Source of the DNA: Alphaproteobacteria bacterium
Lineage (GTDB): Bacteria > Pseudomonadota > Alphaproteobacteria > Ferrovibrionales > Ferrovibrionaceae
DNA: 64,000 nt
NCBI GenBank assembly: GCA_017307375.1
Contig: JAFKFH010000006.1
Location: 186,001-250,000 of the forward strand
Reading direction: 5' to 3'
Shown here: positions 43,859 through 52,965 of the stretch, piece after piece
How the letters are laid out: each line of letters starts with the position of its first letter
Position numbering within the stretch: position 1 is the first letter of the stretch
Translations under genes and position numbers: made by a program
The notes under the pieces: model-generated
Database searches by the model: none
The model's input: only the letters and a program-made list of their open reading frames with translations
What the model was told of the DNA's origin: nothing

Positions 43859-45664
43859 ATGGGCAGAAAAGTCCGCATCGGCTGTGGCGGCGGCTTCTGG
43901 GGCGACAGCGAGCTTGGCCCGATCCAGCTGGTCGAGCAAGGCGAGGTCGACTACCTCGTCATGGATTATCTGGCCGAGATCACCATGTCGCTGCTGGTGC
44001 GGGCACGGGCCAGACAGCCCGAACTCGGCTATGTCCCCGATTTCGTCGATCTGTTCGGCCGGCGCCTTGCCCCGCAACTGGCGGCCCGGAAGATCAAGGT
44101 GGTCGCCAATGCCGGCGGGGTCAACCCGCTGGGTTGCCGCGACGCGCTCGAAGCCGCGCTGAAGGCCGCCGGCGTCGACCTGAAGGTCGCGGCCGTGACG
44201 GGCGACGACCTGATGCCGATCGCCGAGACATTGCGGTCGGCCGGAGTCACGGAAATGGCCAGCGGCGCCGCCCTGCCGCCGAAGCTTCTGAGCATGAATG
44301 CCTATCTCGGCGCCTTGCCGATCGCCGAGGCATTGGCCGCGGGCGCCGATATCGTCGTTACCGGTCGCTGCGTCGACAGCGCGGTGGCGCTGGGGCCGCT
44401 GATCCATGAATTCGGCTGGAAGGCCGACGACTACGACCTGCTGGCGGCGGGCAGCCTCGCCGGCCACATCATCGAATGCGGCACCCAGGCGACCGGCGGC
44501 GTCTCGACCGACTGGCGCGACGTCGACGGCTGGGACCACATGGGCTATCCGATCGTCGAATGCGACGCCGGCGGCGGCATGGTCGTGACCAAGCCGGCCG
44601 GCACCGGCGGAGCCGTGACGCCCAACAACGTCGCCGAACAGATCGTCTACGAGATCGGCGATCCGCGCGCCTATCTGCTGCCCGACGTCACCTGCGATTT
44701 CTCCGGCGTCACCGTGACGGCCGATGGACCTGATCGCGTTCGTGTCGCGGGCGCCCGGGGGCGGGCACCGACCGGCCGCTACAAGGTCAGCGCCACCTAT
44801 GGCGACGGCTTCAAGACGTCGGGCACGCTGATGATCGGCGGGCGCGAGGCCGGGGCCAAGGCACGCCGCACCGGCGAGGCGATGCTGGCGATGTGCCGCC
44901 GCCTCTTGGTCGCGCGCGGCCTGCCGGACTACCTGAAGACATCGATCGAGGTCCTCGGCGCGGGCGACACCTACGGCCCCGCGGCTTTCGACGGTCAGGC
45001 CCGGGAAGTCATCCTCAAGGTGGCGGTCCACCACCAGGCGAAGGAGGGGGCCGAGATTCTGGCGCGCGAGTTCCTGACCAGCGCCACCGGCATGGCGCAG
45101 GGCATCACCGGCTTCGCCGGCGGCCGGCCCAAGGTACAACCGGTGGTGAGGCTGTTTTCGTGCCTGGTCGACAAAACCGTCGTCGAAGCGAAGGTGCTGA
45201 TCGGCGATCGCGAGATCGCCGTGGCCATTCCGACAGCGGGCCAGGATGCCGTCCCCGCCGCTGCGCCGCCAGCTGCCGTCGATCCGGCCCCGCCGGGGGG
45301 AACGGTGCGCGTGCCACTGATCGCGCTGGCCTATGGCCGCAGCGGCGACAAGGGCGATATCGCCAATATCGGCATCCTGGCCCGCCGCCCGGATTTCCTC
45401 GCGCCGATCCGGGCGGCACTGACGGCCGAGGCGGTGCGGGCGCATTTCGCCCATCTGCTGACCGGCCGGGTCGAGCGCTTCGATCTGCCCGGCCTGCACG
45501 GCTTGAACTTCATGCTCCACGGCGCGCTGGACGGCGGCGGCACGGCTTCGCTGCGCCATGACCCGCAGGGCAAGGCTTTCGCCCAGATGCTGATGGATCT
45601 GCCGGTGCCGGTGCCGCAGGCCTGGACCGAAGCCGGCAGGCCGCTGGCGGGATGGGTGTCATGA
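43859..45664 (+). CDS. AtuA-like protein (DUF1446 plus ferredoxin-fold domain)
   Basis: A 601-residue protein. Residues 1-450 match DUF1446/AtuA (RIGCGGGFWGDSELGPIQL; DYLAEITMSLL; VVANAGGVNPLGC; VTGRCVDSAVALGPLIHEFG). Residues from about 480 form the separate AtuA-like alpha-beta domain (IALAYGRSGDKGDIANIGIL). AtuA is required for citronellol/geranylate use in Pseudomonas, yet its reaction is not known. Here it sits between the hydratase and a Liv importer operon and its stop overlaps livF-like ATGA, so the imported acid is likely metabolised with its help. Confidence 0.88.
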   Translation: MGRKVRIGCGGGFWGDSELGPIQLVEQGEVDYLVMDYLAEITMSLLVRARARQPELGYVPDFVDLFGRRLAPQLAARKIKVVANAGGVNPLGCRDALEAALKAAGVDLKVAAVTGDDLMPIAETLRSAGVTEMASGAALPPKLLSMNAYLGALPIAEALAAGADIVVTGRCVDSAVALGPLIHEFGWKADDYDLLAAGSLAGHIIECGTQATGGVSTDWRDVDGWDHMGYPIVECDAGGGMVVTKPAGTGGAVTPNNVAEQIVYEIGDPRAYLLPDVTCDFSGVTVTADGPDRVRVAGARGRAPTGRYKVSATYGDGFKTSGTLMIGGREAGAKARRTGEAMLAMCRRLLVARGLPDYLKTSIEVLGAGDTYGPAAFDGQAREVILKVAVHHQAKEGAEILAREFLTSATGMAQGITGFAGGRPKVQPVVRLFSCLVDKTVVEAKVLIGDREIAVAIPTAGQDAVPAAAPPAAVDPAPPGGTVRVPLIALAYGRSGDKGDIANIGILARRPDFLAPIRAALTAEAVRAHFAHLLTGRVERFDLPGLHGLNFMLHGALDGGGTASLRHDPQGKAFAQMLMDLPVPVPQAWTEAGRPLAGWVS

Positions 45665-46464
45665 GCGCGAGCATCCTGTCGCTGACCAACGTCCAGATCT
45701 TCTACGACCGGGTGATCGAGGCGGTGCGCGACATCTCGCTCGACGTCGCCGAGGGCAAGATCGTCGCGCTGCTCGGGGCCAACGGCGCCGGCAAGTCGAC
45801 GGTGCTGAAAGCGATCTCGGGCACCCTCGGACGCGAGGACGGCGAGGTCGTCAACGGCTCGATCAGCTTCGGCGGCGAGACGATCACCCATCGCCGGGCC
45901 GCCGATATCGTCGGCCGCGGCCTGGTCCAGGTCCCGGAAGGCCGTCGGCTGTTCCCGACCCTGACGGTGGTCGAGAACCTGGTGATGGGCGGCTATTCGC
46001 AGGCCGCCAGCCAGACCCGGGCCGATCTCGATCGTGTCTATGCGCTGTTCCCGCGGGTCTATGAGCGCCGTGACCAGATCGCCGGCTATCTGTCGGGTGG
46101 CGAGCAGCAGATGGTGGCGGTCGGCCGGGCGCTGATGGCGCATCCGAAGCTGCTGATGCTCGACGAACCCTCGCTGGGTCTGGCGCCGCAGATCATCGAC
46201 GACATCTTCGACACGATCATCGCGCTGAACCGCGATACCGGCCTGACCGTGCTGCTGGTCGAGCAGAATGCCCAGCTCGCGCTCAACGTCGCGGCCTACG
46301 GCTACATCATGGAGAACGGGCGCATCGTGCTTGACGGGCCCTCCGAGCGGCTGAAGTCGAATGCCGACGTGCAGGAATTCTACCTGGGATTCGGGCAGAG
46401 CGGCACGCGCAAGAGCATGCGCGACGTCAAGCACTACAAGCGCCGCAAGCGGTGGCTGTCATGA
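45661..46464 (+). CDS. livF: Branched-chain-type ABC ATPase, LivF-like
   Basis: A 267-residue ATPase with GANGAGKST, VQVPEGRRLFPTLTVVENL (the LivF hallmark), YLSGGEQQMVAVGRAL and LMLDEPSLGLAP. The C-terminus has an additional basic tail, RDVKHYKRRKRWLS, seen in many ligase-associated Liv systems. ATG 45661 overlaps the AtuA stop; ATG 45652 is an alternative. It works with the LivG-, LivH- and LivM-like proteins downstream. Confidence 0.93.
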   Translation: MSASILSLTNVQIFYDRVIEAVRDISLDVAEGKIVALLGANGAGKSTVLKAISGTLGREDGEVVNGSISFGGETITHRRAADIVGRGLVQVPEGRRLFPTLTVVENLVMGGYSQAASQTRADLDRVYALFPRVYERRDQIAGYLSGGEQQMVAVGRALMAHPKLLMLDEPSLGLAPQIIDDIFDTIIALNRDTGLTVLLVEQNAQLALNVAAYGYIMENGRIVLDGPSERLKSNADVQEFYLGFGQSGTRKSMRDVKHYKRRKRWLS

Positions 46465-47243
46465 GCGTGTTGCTCGAAGTTTCCGGCCTGTCCAAGCGCT
46501 TCGGCGGGCTGAAGGCGGTGACCGATGTCTCCTTCAATGTCGAACGCGGCCAGATTTTCAGCCTGATCGGTCCCAACGGTGCCGGCAAGACCACCGTCTT
46601 CAACCTGATCAGCGCCGTGCTCAAGCCGACTTCCGGCACCGTCCGCTTCGACGGGCGCGACATCACCGGGGCGCCGACGCATTCGCTGGCCCGGCTCGGC
46701 ATCGCCCGGACTTTCCAGAACCTGGCGGTCTTCAAGCATGAAAGCGTGGTCGCCAACCTGCTGGTCGGCATGCATACCCACCTGAAGTCGGGGCCCCTGT
46801 CGGCCATGGTCTTCTGGGGCCGGACGCGCAGCGAGGAATTGCGGGCGCGCGAGCGGATCGAGAAGATCATCGAGTTTCTCGAGATCGAGGATATCCGCGA
46901 CGCCACCGTGGGCACCTTGTCCTACGGTCTGCAGAAGCGGGTCGAACTCGGCCGTGCACTGGCGGTCGACCCGAAGCTGCTGCTGCTCGACGAGATGGTT
47001 TCCGGCATGAACCAGGAGGAGCGCGAGGATATCGCCCGCTTCATCCTCGACCTGAAGGAACAGCTCGGCACCACGGTGATGATGGTCGAGCACGACATGG
47101 GCATCGTCATGGACATCTCCGATCATGTCTGCGTGATGAACCACGGGGTGAAGATCGCCGAGGGCACGCCGGCGGAAGTCTCGGCCAACCCGGCCGTCGT
47201 CGCCGCCTATCTCGGCACCCGCCGCGAAGGGGTGCTGGCATGA
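46461..47243 (+). CDS. livG: Branched-chain-type ABC ATPase, LivG-like
   Basis: A 260-residue ATPase with GPNGAGKTTVFNLISAV, IARTFQNLAVFKHESVVANL (LivG-type Q-loop region), LSYGLQKRVELGRAL and LLLDEMVSGMNQEE. The signature LSYGLQK instead of LSGGQ is usual in this group. ATGA overlaps at both ends tie it to livF and the ligase gene. Confidence 0.93.
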   Translation: MSVLLEVSGLSKRFGGLKAVTDVSFNVERGQIFSLIGPNGAGKTTVFNLISAVLKPTSGTVRFDGRDITGAPTHSLARLGIARTFQNLAVFKHESVVANLLVGMHTHLKSGPLSAMVFWGRTRSEELRARERIEKIIEFLEIEDIRDATVGTLSYGLQKRVELGRALAVDPKLLLLDEMVSGMNQEEREDIARFILDLKEQLGTTVMMVEHDMGIVMDISDHVCVMNHGVKIAEGTPAEVSANPAVVAAYLGTRREGVLA

Positions 47244-49099
47244 CCGGCGCGGCCGATCTCAGCGTTTCGGCGCTGATGCAACTGCCGATGCCGATGGTGC
47301 TGAAGCGCCGGGCGCAGGTGACCCCCGATGCACTGGCCTTCCGCGAGAAGAAGCTCGGCATCTGGCAGCGCGTCACCTGGGGCCAGTATTGCGCGACCGT
47401 GCGCCGCTTTGCCATCGGGCTCTATGCGCTGGGCTTCCGTCCCGGCGACCGGCTGGCGGTGGCGGGCGAGAATACGCCGGAATGGCTCTACGCCGATCTT
47501 GCCGCGCAATGGCTGGGCGGGGCCTGCCTCGGCGTCTACCCGACCAATCCGTGGCCCGAACTGCAGTACATCCTGCGCCATTCCAGGACCAAGTTCGCGG
47601 TCTGCGGCGATCAGGAACAGACCGACAAGGTGATCGAGGCCGGGTCGAACGGCGAGGGCCTGCCCGACCTGCTGCGCACCATCTGCGTCGACATGAAGGG
47701 GATGGTGCACTACCGCACGCCGGGGCTGATGTCGTTTGCCGACGTCCTCGACCTCGGTGCTGCCGAGGAGGCGCGCCATGGCGCCACGGTCGACCAGCTG
47801 CTCGCCGGCCTGGATCCCGATGCCGTCGCGCTGATCGTCTATACCTCGGGCACGACCGGCATGCCCAAAGGGGCGATGCTGACCCATCGCAACATGCTGC
47901 ATTCGGCAGCCCAGGTCGTGCAGTCGGCCGGGCTGTCGGCCGACAGCTACTCCGTCGTCTGCTACCTGCCGCTCTGCCATGTGGCCGAGCGCAGTTTCTC
48001 GACGGTGATGCAGCTTCTGTGCGGATCGGTCGTCTCGTTCGCCGAATCGATCGACACGATCGTCGCCAATCTGCGCGAGATCGCGCCGCTCGGCTTTCTC
48101 GGCGTGCCGCGCATCTGGGAGAAGATGCAGCAGAACGTGCTGTTCCGCCTGCGCGACACCACGCCGCTGCAGCGCTGGGCCTATGGAATTGCGATGCGCT
48201 GGGGCAGGCCGATCGGCCTGCGCGCCCAGGCCAATGGCGGGCGGCGCCGGGGCTTGCGCGACAATCTCGTCTTCTTCGTGCTGTGGCTGCTCTATTTCCG
48301 GGCACTGCAGCGCTTCCTCGGTCTCGATCGCGTCCGCGCGGCGTTCTGCGGCGGGGCGACGGTCTCGCCCGAGGTACTGTCGTTCTTCTGGACGATCGGC
48401 GTGCCGGTCTACCAGATCTACGGCATGACCGAGAGCGCCGGGGTCTCGCACATGCAGCAGCCCGGCCATACCCTGACCGGCTGTTCCGGCCTGGTCATCC
48501 CCGGCCTGGAACAGAAGCTGGCACCGGATGGCGAGTTGCTGCTGCGCGGCCCCTCGATCTTCAAGGGCTATCTGTTCGATGCCGAGGCGACCGCCCGCGC
48601 CTTCGACGGCGACTGGCTGCATACCGGCGATATCGTCGAGTTCGAGCCGTCTGGCGAATTGCGTGTCGCCGACCGCAAGAAGGACATCATCATCACCTCG
48701 GGCGGCAAGAACATCACGCCGTCGCTGATCGAGAATGCGCTGAAGGACTCGATCTACATCCGCGAGGCGATCCTGATCGGCGAGGGGCGCAACTTCCTGT
48801 CGGCGCTGATCCAGGTCGAATACGACAGCGTCGGCAAATGGGCGCAGGCGCAGAACATTCCCTATACGACCTACAAGAGCCTGGTCGAGCGGCCGGAGGT
48901 CTACGAACTGGTGCGCGAGGCGGTCGAGGCGGTCAACGCCCGTTTCGCCCGGGTCGAGAACATCCGCAAGTTCGTGCTGCTGGAAAAGCAGCTCGACCAC
49001 GACGACGGCGAGCTGACGGCGACGATGAAGGTGCGGCGCCGCACCATCGAAACCCGCTTCCGCGACGAGATCGCCCGCATCTACGGGAGTGCCGCCTGA
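47240..49099 (+). CDS. AMP-forming long-chain-type acyl-CoA synthetase (FadD15-like) within Liv operon
   Basis: A 619-residue ligase with IVYTSGTTGMPKGAMLTHRN near residue 200, QIYGMTESAGVSHMQ, WLHTGDIVEFE and the hinge VADRKKDIIITSGGKNI. A hydrophobic insertion (VFFVLWLLYFRAL) suggests membrane association. Ligases of this class are often embedded between LivG and LivH, where they trap the imported acid as CoA ester. The start overlaps livG and the stop overlaps livH (TGATG). Confidence 0.92.
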   Translation: MTGAADLSVSALMQLPMPMVLKRRAQVTPDALAFREKKLGIWQRVTWGQYCATVRRFAIGLYALGFRPGDRLAVAGENTPEWLYADLAAQWLGGACLGVYPTNPWPELQYILRHSRTKFAVCGDQEQTDKVIEAGSNGEGLPDLLRTICVDMKGMVHYRTPGLMSFADVLDLGAAEEARHGATVDQLLAGLDPDAVALIVYTSGTTGMPKGAMLTHRNMLHSAAQVVQSAGLSADSYSVVCYLPLCHVAERSFSTVMQLLCGSVVSFAESIDTIVANLREIAPLGFLGVPRIWEKMQQNVLFRLRDTTPLQRWAYGIAMRWGRPIGLRAQANGGRRRGLRDNLVFFVLWLLYFRALQRFLGLDRVRAAFCGGATVSPEVLSFFWTIGVPVYQIYGMTESAGVSHMQQPGHTLTGCSGLVIPGLEQKLAPDGELLLRGPSIFKGYLFDAEATARAFDGDWLHTGDIVEFEPSGELRVADRKKDIIITSGGKNITPSLIENALKDSIYIREAILIGEGRNFLSALIQVEYDSVGKWAQAQNIPYTTYKSLVERPEVYELVREAVEAVNARFARVENIRKFVLLEKQLDHDDGELTATMKVRRRTIETRFRDEIARIYGSAA

Positions 49100-49971
49100 T
49101 GGAATACTTCCTGTTCCTGGTTTCCTCGGGCCTCGTGGTCGGCGCGACCTACGGTCTGGTCGGCATGGGCTTCGCCATCATCTACAAGGCGACCGGCATC
49201 GTGAACTTCGCCCAGGGCGAGTTGCTGATGCTGACCGCCTATATCGCGTTCTCGCTGGCCTCCAGCCTGTCGCTGTCGCTGGTGCCGCTGATGATCGTGA
49301 CGATCCCGATCGCCATGGTCATCGGCATCGTGCTGGAGCGGGTCTTCATCCGGCCGATGCTGGGCGAGCCGCTGTTCTCGATCGTCATGGTCACGATCGG
49401 CCTGGCGGTCATCCTGCGTGGTGTCACCATCATGATCTGGGGCCCCGATCCCCACGAATTCCCCACGGGCCTGTCGACCCAGGTGGTGCTGATCGGGCCG
49501 GTGCCGTTCTACCAGGTCCAGCTCTACGGCCTCGCCACGCTGGCGGCGGTGACGCTGGCGGCCTGGGCCTTCTTCCGCTTCACCCGGCTCGGCATCGCCA
49601 TGCGGGCGGTGGCGGCCAACGAAGGGGCGGCGATGCTGATGGGCATCGAAGTCTCGCGCATCCACATGATCGCCTGGGCGCTGGCCGCGGCAGTCGCGGC
49701 ACTGGCCGGCATCCTCTTCGCCTCGATGTTCAAGCTCGGCCCGACGATCTGGTTCGAAGGCCTGCGCTCGTTCCCTGCGGTCATTCTCGGTGGCCTCGAT
49801 TCGGTCCTCGGCGCCGCGCTCGGCGGGCTGGTCGTCGGGCTGATCGAGAATTTGGCGCAGGGCTATATCGGCCAGGGCCTGCGCGAGATCGCGGGCTTCG
49901 TCGTCATCGTCGTCATCCTGATGCTGCGGCCCTACGGCCTGTTCGGCGCCCGCGAGATCGAGAGGGTCTAG
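49099..49971 (+). CDS. livH: Branched-chain-type ABC permease, LivH-like
   Basis: A 290-residue membrane protein with eight or so helices: YGLVGMGFAIIYKATGIVNF with AQGELLML is the LivH opening, and IAMRAVAANEGAAMLMGIEV the coupling region. The end VVIVVILMLRPYGLFG is standard. Its start overlaps the ligase stop and livM follows after four bases. Confidence 0.93.
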   Translation: MEYFLFLVSSGLVVGATYGLVGMGFAIIYKATGIVNFAQGELLMLTAYIAFSLASSLSLSLVPLMIVTIPIAMVIGIVLERVFIRPMLGEPLFSIVMVTIGLAVILRGVTIMIWGPDPHEFPTGLSTQVVLIGPVPFYQVQLYGLATLAAVTLAAWAFFRFTRLGIAMRAVAANEGAAMLMGIEVSRIHMIAWALAAAVAALAGILFASMFKLGPTIWFEGLRSFPAVILGGLDSVLGAALGGLVVGLIENLAQGYIGQGLREIAGFVVIVVILMLRPYGLFGAREIERV

Positions 49972-49975
49972 AGGC

Positions 49976-51022
49976 ATGCGTACCGGCCACTACAAGGAAA
50001 CCTACGGCGAGCTGATCGCCCTCAGCGATTCGGGCGTCGCGTGGGCGTGGGTCGCGGCGCTGGCCGCGGCCCTGGTGCTGCTGCCGCTTCTGGTCGGCAA
50101 CTATACCCTGTCGCTCGCGGTCAGCGTGCTGATCGCGATCGTCGGAGCGATCGGGCTGAACCTGCTGACCGGCACGACCGGCCTGATCTCGATCGGGCAG
50201 TCCGGTTTCCTTGCCATCGGCGCCTACACCAATGCGCTGCTGGCGACCGACTACGGCTGGCCGGTCTGGGCCTCGCTGCCGGCGGCCGGCGTGCTCTCCG
50301 GTGCCATCAGCCTGCTGGTCGGCATACCCTCGCTGCGGCTGAAAGGCCTCTATCTGGCGATCACCACGCTGGCCTTCTCGTTCATCGTCAACTACGTGAT
50401 CCTCTATGCCGAGCCGCTGACTCACGGCCCGAACGGGGTGTTCCTCAACGACACCACGTTCCTGGGGCTGGACCTGTCGTCCGACCGCGGCCTCTACTAC
50501 TTCGTGCTGGGGGTGGCGGTGCTGGTGACGCTGGCCGCGCTCAACCTGCTGCGCAGCCGGATCGGCCGGGCCTGGCTCGCCATCCGCGACCACGATATCG
50601 CCGCCCGGGCGATGGGCATCGACCTCGTGCGCTACAAGCTGCTGGCCTTCGCGGTCTCGTCGTTCTTCGTCGGCATCGCCGGCGGGCTGATGTCGCTGCA
50701 GATCCGCTTCATCAACATCGACGTGTTCGGGTTCCTGTTGTCGATCGAGGCGCTGGCCATCATCATTCTCGGCGGCTTCGGCTCGATCGCCGGGACGATC
50801 CTGGGGGCGGTATTCCTGACCCTGCTGCCCGAGGCGATCCGGATCGTCCTGTCGCTGTTCGTCGATCCGCAGGCCCCGGCCTACACCAAGTACATCTACG
50901 AGATCCGCGGTATCGCCTACGGCATCGTCATTGTCGTGTTCCTGCGTTTCAAACCGGACGGGCTGATCGGCCTGTGGCGGGACGTCCGGAAGTACTTCGC
51001 CAATTGGCCACTGGCCTACTGA
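49976..51022 (+). CDS. livM: Branched-chain-type ABC permease, LivM-like
   Basis: A 348-residue permease with LNLLTGTTGLISIGQSGFLA and GAYTNALLA, the LivM signature, then AWLAIRDHDIAARAMGIDLV as coupling loop, and ILGGFGSIAGTILGAVFL. It carries an N-terminal cytoplasmic extension of about 20 residues. It partners LivH in the membrane. Confidence 0.93.
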   Translation: MRTGHYKETYGELIALSDSGVAWAWVAALAAALVLLPLLVGNYTLSLAVSVLIAIVGAIGLNLLTGTTGLISIGQSGFLAIGAYTNALLATDYGWPVWASLPAAGVLSGAISLLVGIPSLRLKGLYLAITTLAFSFIVNYVILYAEPLTHGPNGVFLNDTTFLGLDLSSDRGLYYFVLGVAVLVTLAALNLLRSRIGRAWLAIRDHDIAARAMGIDLVRYKLLAFAVSSFFVGIAGGLMSLQIRFINIDVFGFLLSIEALAIIILGGFGSIAGTILGAVFLTLLPEAIRIVLSLFVDPQAPAYTKYIYEIRGIAYGIVIVVFLRFKPDGLIGLWRDVRKYFANWPLAY

Positions 51023-51050
51023 CGCCAATAAAAACCCCTGGGAGGGAACG

Positions 51051-52232
51051 ATGAAAAAGACACTGAGAATGACCCTGCTGGCCGTCGGCGCGGCGCTGAT
51101 GCTGCCGGCGATGGCCGCGGCCGAGCCCGGCGTCAGCGATACCGAGATCCGCATCGGCGACGTCAACATCCTGACCGGCCCGGCGTCGTTCATCGGCCAG
51201 GCGGTGTCGGTCGGCTCGAAGGTCGCGGCCGCCGAGATCAATGCCGCCGGCGGCATCAACGGCCGCAAGATCGTGATGAAGACCGAGGATGACGGCTATG
51301 TCCCGTCGCGGTCGTTCCAGGCGCTGAAGAAGCTGCTGGAGGTCGACGACATCTTCGCGCTGAACGGCACCTCGGGCACCGCGAACGTGCTGGCGATGAT
51401 GCCGCTGATCACCAAGGCGAACCTGCCGACGGTCGTCACCACCGCACCCAACGAACTGGTCTACAACCCGGTTCGCCCGTCGGTCTTCACCATCGGCGCT
51501 TCCTACGAGGCATCGTTCTACGCCCAGCTCAAATACATCCACGAGAAGCTGGCACCGAAAGGCGCGGTCTACGGCCTGATCCGCCAGGACGACGATTTCG
51601 GCGTCGCCGTCGAGAAGGGCTACGAGCGCGCGATCAAGGAATTCGGGCTGAAGGACGGCATCCGCCTGCGCTACAAGAAGGGCCAGGCCGACTTCGCCGC
51701 CGAGGCCGTGCAGATGAAGGCCGCGGGCGTCCAGGTCCTGGCCAACGGCGCGATCATCGCCCAGGCCGCCACGGTGCTGAAGGAGACCCGCAAGCTCGGC
51801 ATGGACCTGCAGGTCGCGGATGTCTGGTCCGAGATCATGCCGCCTTCGGCCAAGCTGCTGGCCCCCGCCGGCTACTCGTACCTGATCGGCGACTACATCG
51901 CGGCGATGGCTGATCCCGCCGCCGTGAAGTGGATGGAGAAGTTCAAGCCCTACATGACCGAGGCCGACATCGCCGCGGTCAACCGCTATACCTTCATCAC
52001 CTATGCCGGCCTCAAGATCATGGCCAAGGCGATGGAGGCCTGCGGCAAGGACCTGACCCGCGCCTGCACGGTCGAGAACCTGCGCAAGATCAAGAATTTC
52101 GATACCCAGGGCCTGACCGCGCCGGTCTCGTTCGACAACGAGCGCCAGCTCGGCGGCACGGCGATCAAGGTCTACCAGATCAACCTGGCCGACCAGTCGT
52201 TCAAGGCCTTGACCGACTATCAGGAATATTGA
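51051..52232 (+). CDS. Branched-chain-type ABC substrate-binding protein, LivK-like
   Basis: A 393-residue exported binding protein: leader MKKTLRMTLLAVGAALML, cleavage near AAAE at residue 24, then EIRIGDVNILTGPASFIGQA and AAAEINAAGGINGRKIVMKT. GGAGGG precedes ATG 51051. It is the last gene of the Liv operon, 28 bases after livM. The carried acid probably is the substrate of the embedded ligase; candidates are branched, isoprenoid or aromatic acids. Confidence 0.92.
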   Translation: MKKTLRMTLLAVGAALMLPAMAAAEPGVSDTEIRIGDVNILTGPASFIGQAVSVGSKVAAAEINAAGGINGRKIVMKTEDDGYVPSRSFQALKKLLEVDDIFALNGTSGTANVLAMMPLITKANLPTVVTTAPNELVYNPVRPSVFTIGASYEASFYAQLKYIHEKLAPKGAVYGLIRQDDDFGVAVEKGYERAIKEFGLKDGIRLRYKKGQADFAAEAVQMKAAGVQVLANGAIIAQAATVLKETRKLGMDLQVADVWSEIMPPSAKLLAPAGYSYLIGDYIAAMADPAAVKWMEKFKPYMTEADIAAVNRYTFITYAGLKIMAKAMEACGKDLTRACTVENLRKIKNFDTQGLTAPVSFDNERQLGGTAIKVYQINLADQSFKALTDYQEY

Positions 52233-52244
52233 TCGATCGAGGAG

Positions 52245-52272
52245 GGGTCCCGCCGGCCAGCCGGCGGGACCC
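52245..52272 (+). promoter_or_regulatory. Hairpin between ribosome site and start of the TetR gene
   Basis: GGGTCCCGCCGGC-CA-GCCGGCGGGACCC has perfect 13-base arms. It begins directly after GAGGAGG (52238-52244) and ends six bases before ATG 52279. It may be the Liv operon terminator without a U-tract; or, when folded, it would bring the ribosome site to normal spacing from the TetR start. Confidence 0.6.
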
Positions 52273-52278
52273 AGCCCG

Positions 52279-52965
52279 ATGGGCCACAAGCCCGGCCACC
52301 GCCCCGCCGCGCGCCTGCCACGCGAGACCCGCATCGCCGAGCTGATGGCGGCGGCGCGCCAGGTCTTTCGCGACAAGGGCTACGACGATGCCTCGATCGC
52401 CGAGATCGCGCTGCGCGCCGGCGTCGGCGAGGGCACGCTCTACCGCTATTTCGAGAACAAGCACGATCTGCTGATCAAGGTCCTGGAGGACTGGTATGTC
52501 GGCATGATCGAGGACGACGATCGCCAACTGCGCGCGCTGCAGGGCACCCGCGACCGGCTGCACTACCTGATCCGCAGCCACCTCGCCGTGATCTGGCGCG
52601 AGCCGGTGTTCTGCCGGCTGGTGCTAGTCGAATTGCGCGCCGCCGCCGACTATCGCGGCAGCGCGTTGTTCCAACTCAACCGCGCCTACGCCCGGCGCAC
52701 GCTCGACACTATTCAGGAAGCGGTGCAGTTGGGCGAGTTCCGCGCCGATGTGCCGCTGTCGCTGGTCCGCGACATGATCTACGGCTGCATCGAGCATCAT
52801 ACCTGGGGCTATCTGCGCGGCGATGCCGAATTTGCGGTCGACGGCGTCGCCGAGGCCATCACCGACATGATCTGCCGCGCCCTGGCGGTGCCCGCCCCCA
52901 GGCCTGACGCGCTCGCCGCGGCGATCGAACGGCTGGAAGCGCTGACCCAGCGCCTGTCAGGCTGA
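52279..52965 (+). CDS. TetR-family transcriptional regulator
   Basis: A 228-residue regulator. The DNA-binding domain is ELMAAARQVFRDKGYDDASI then IALRAGVGEGTLYRYFENKH; a TetR_C domain with VFCRLVLVELRAAADYRGSA follows. It is placed after the Liv operon and convergent with the nitronate monooxygenase gene (nine-base overlap). Dyads of one type lie over the promoters of the AtuA/Liv operon and of the divergent pair at 53848-53945, so it could repress both sides in response to an acyl-CoA, like other catabolic TetR proteins. Confidence 0.9.
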   Translation: MGHKPGHRPAARLPRETRIAELMAAARQVFRDKGYDDASIAEIALRAGVGEGTLYRYFENKHDLLIKVLEDWYVGMIEDDDRQLRALQGTRDRLHYLIRSHLAVIWREPVFCRLVLVELRAAADYRGSALFQLNRAYARRTLDTIQEAVQLGEFRADVPLSLVRDMIYGCIEHHTWGYLRGDAEFAVDGVAEAITDMICRALAVPAPRPDALAAAIERLEALTQRLSG

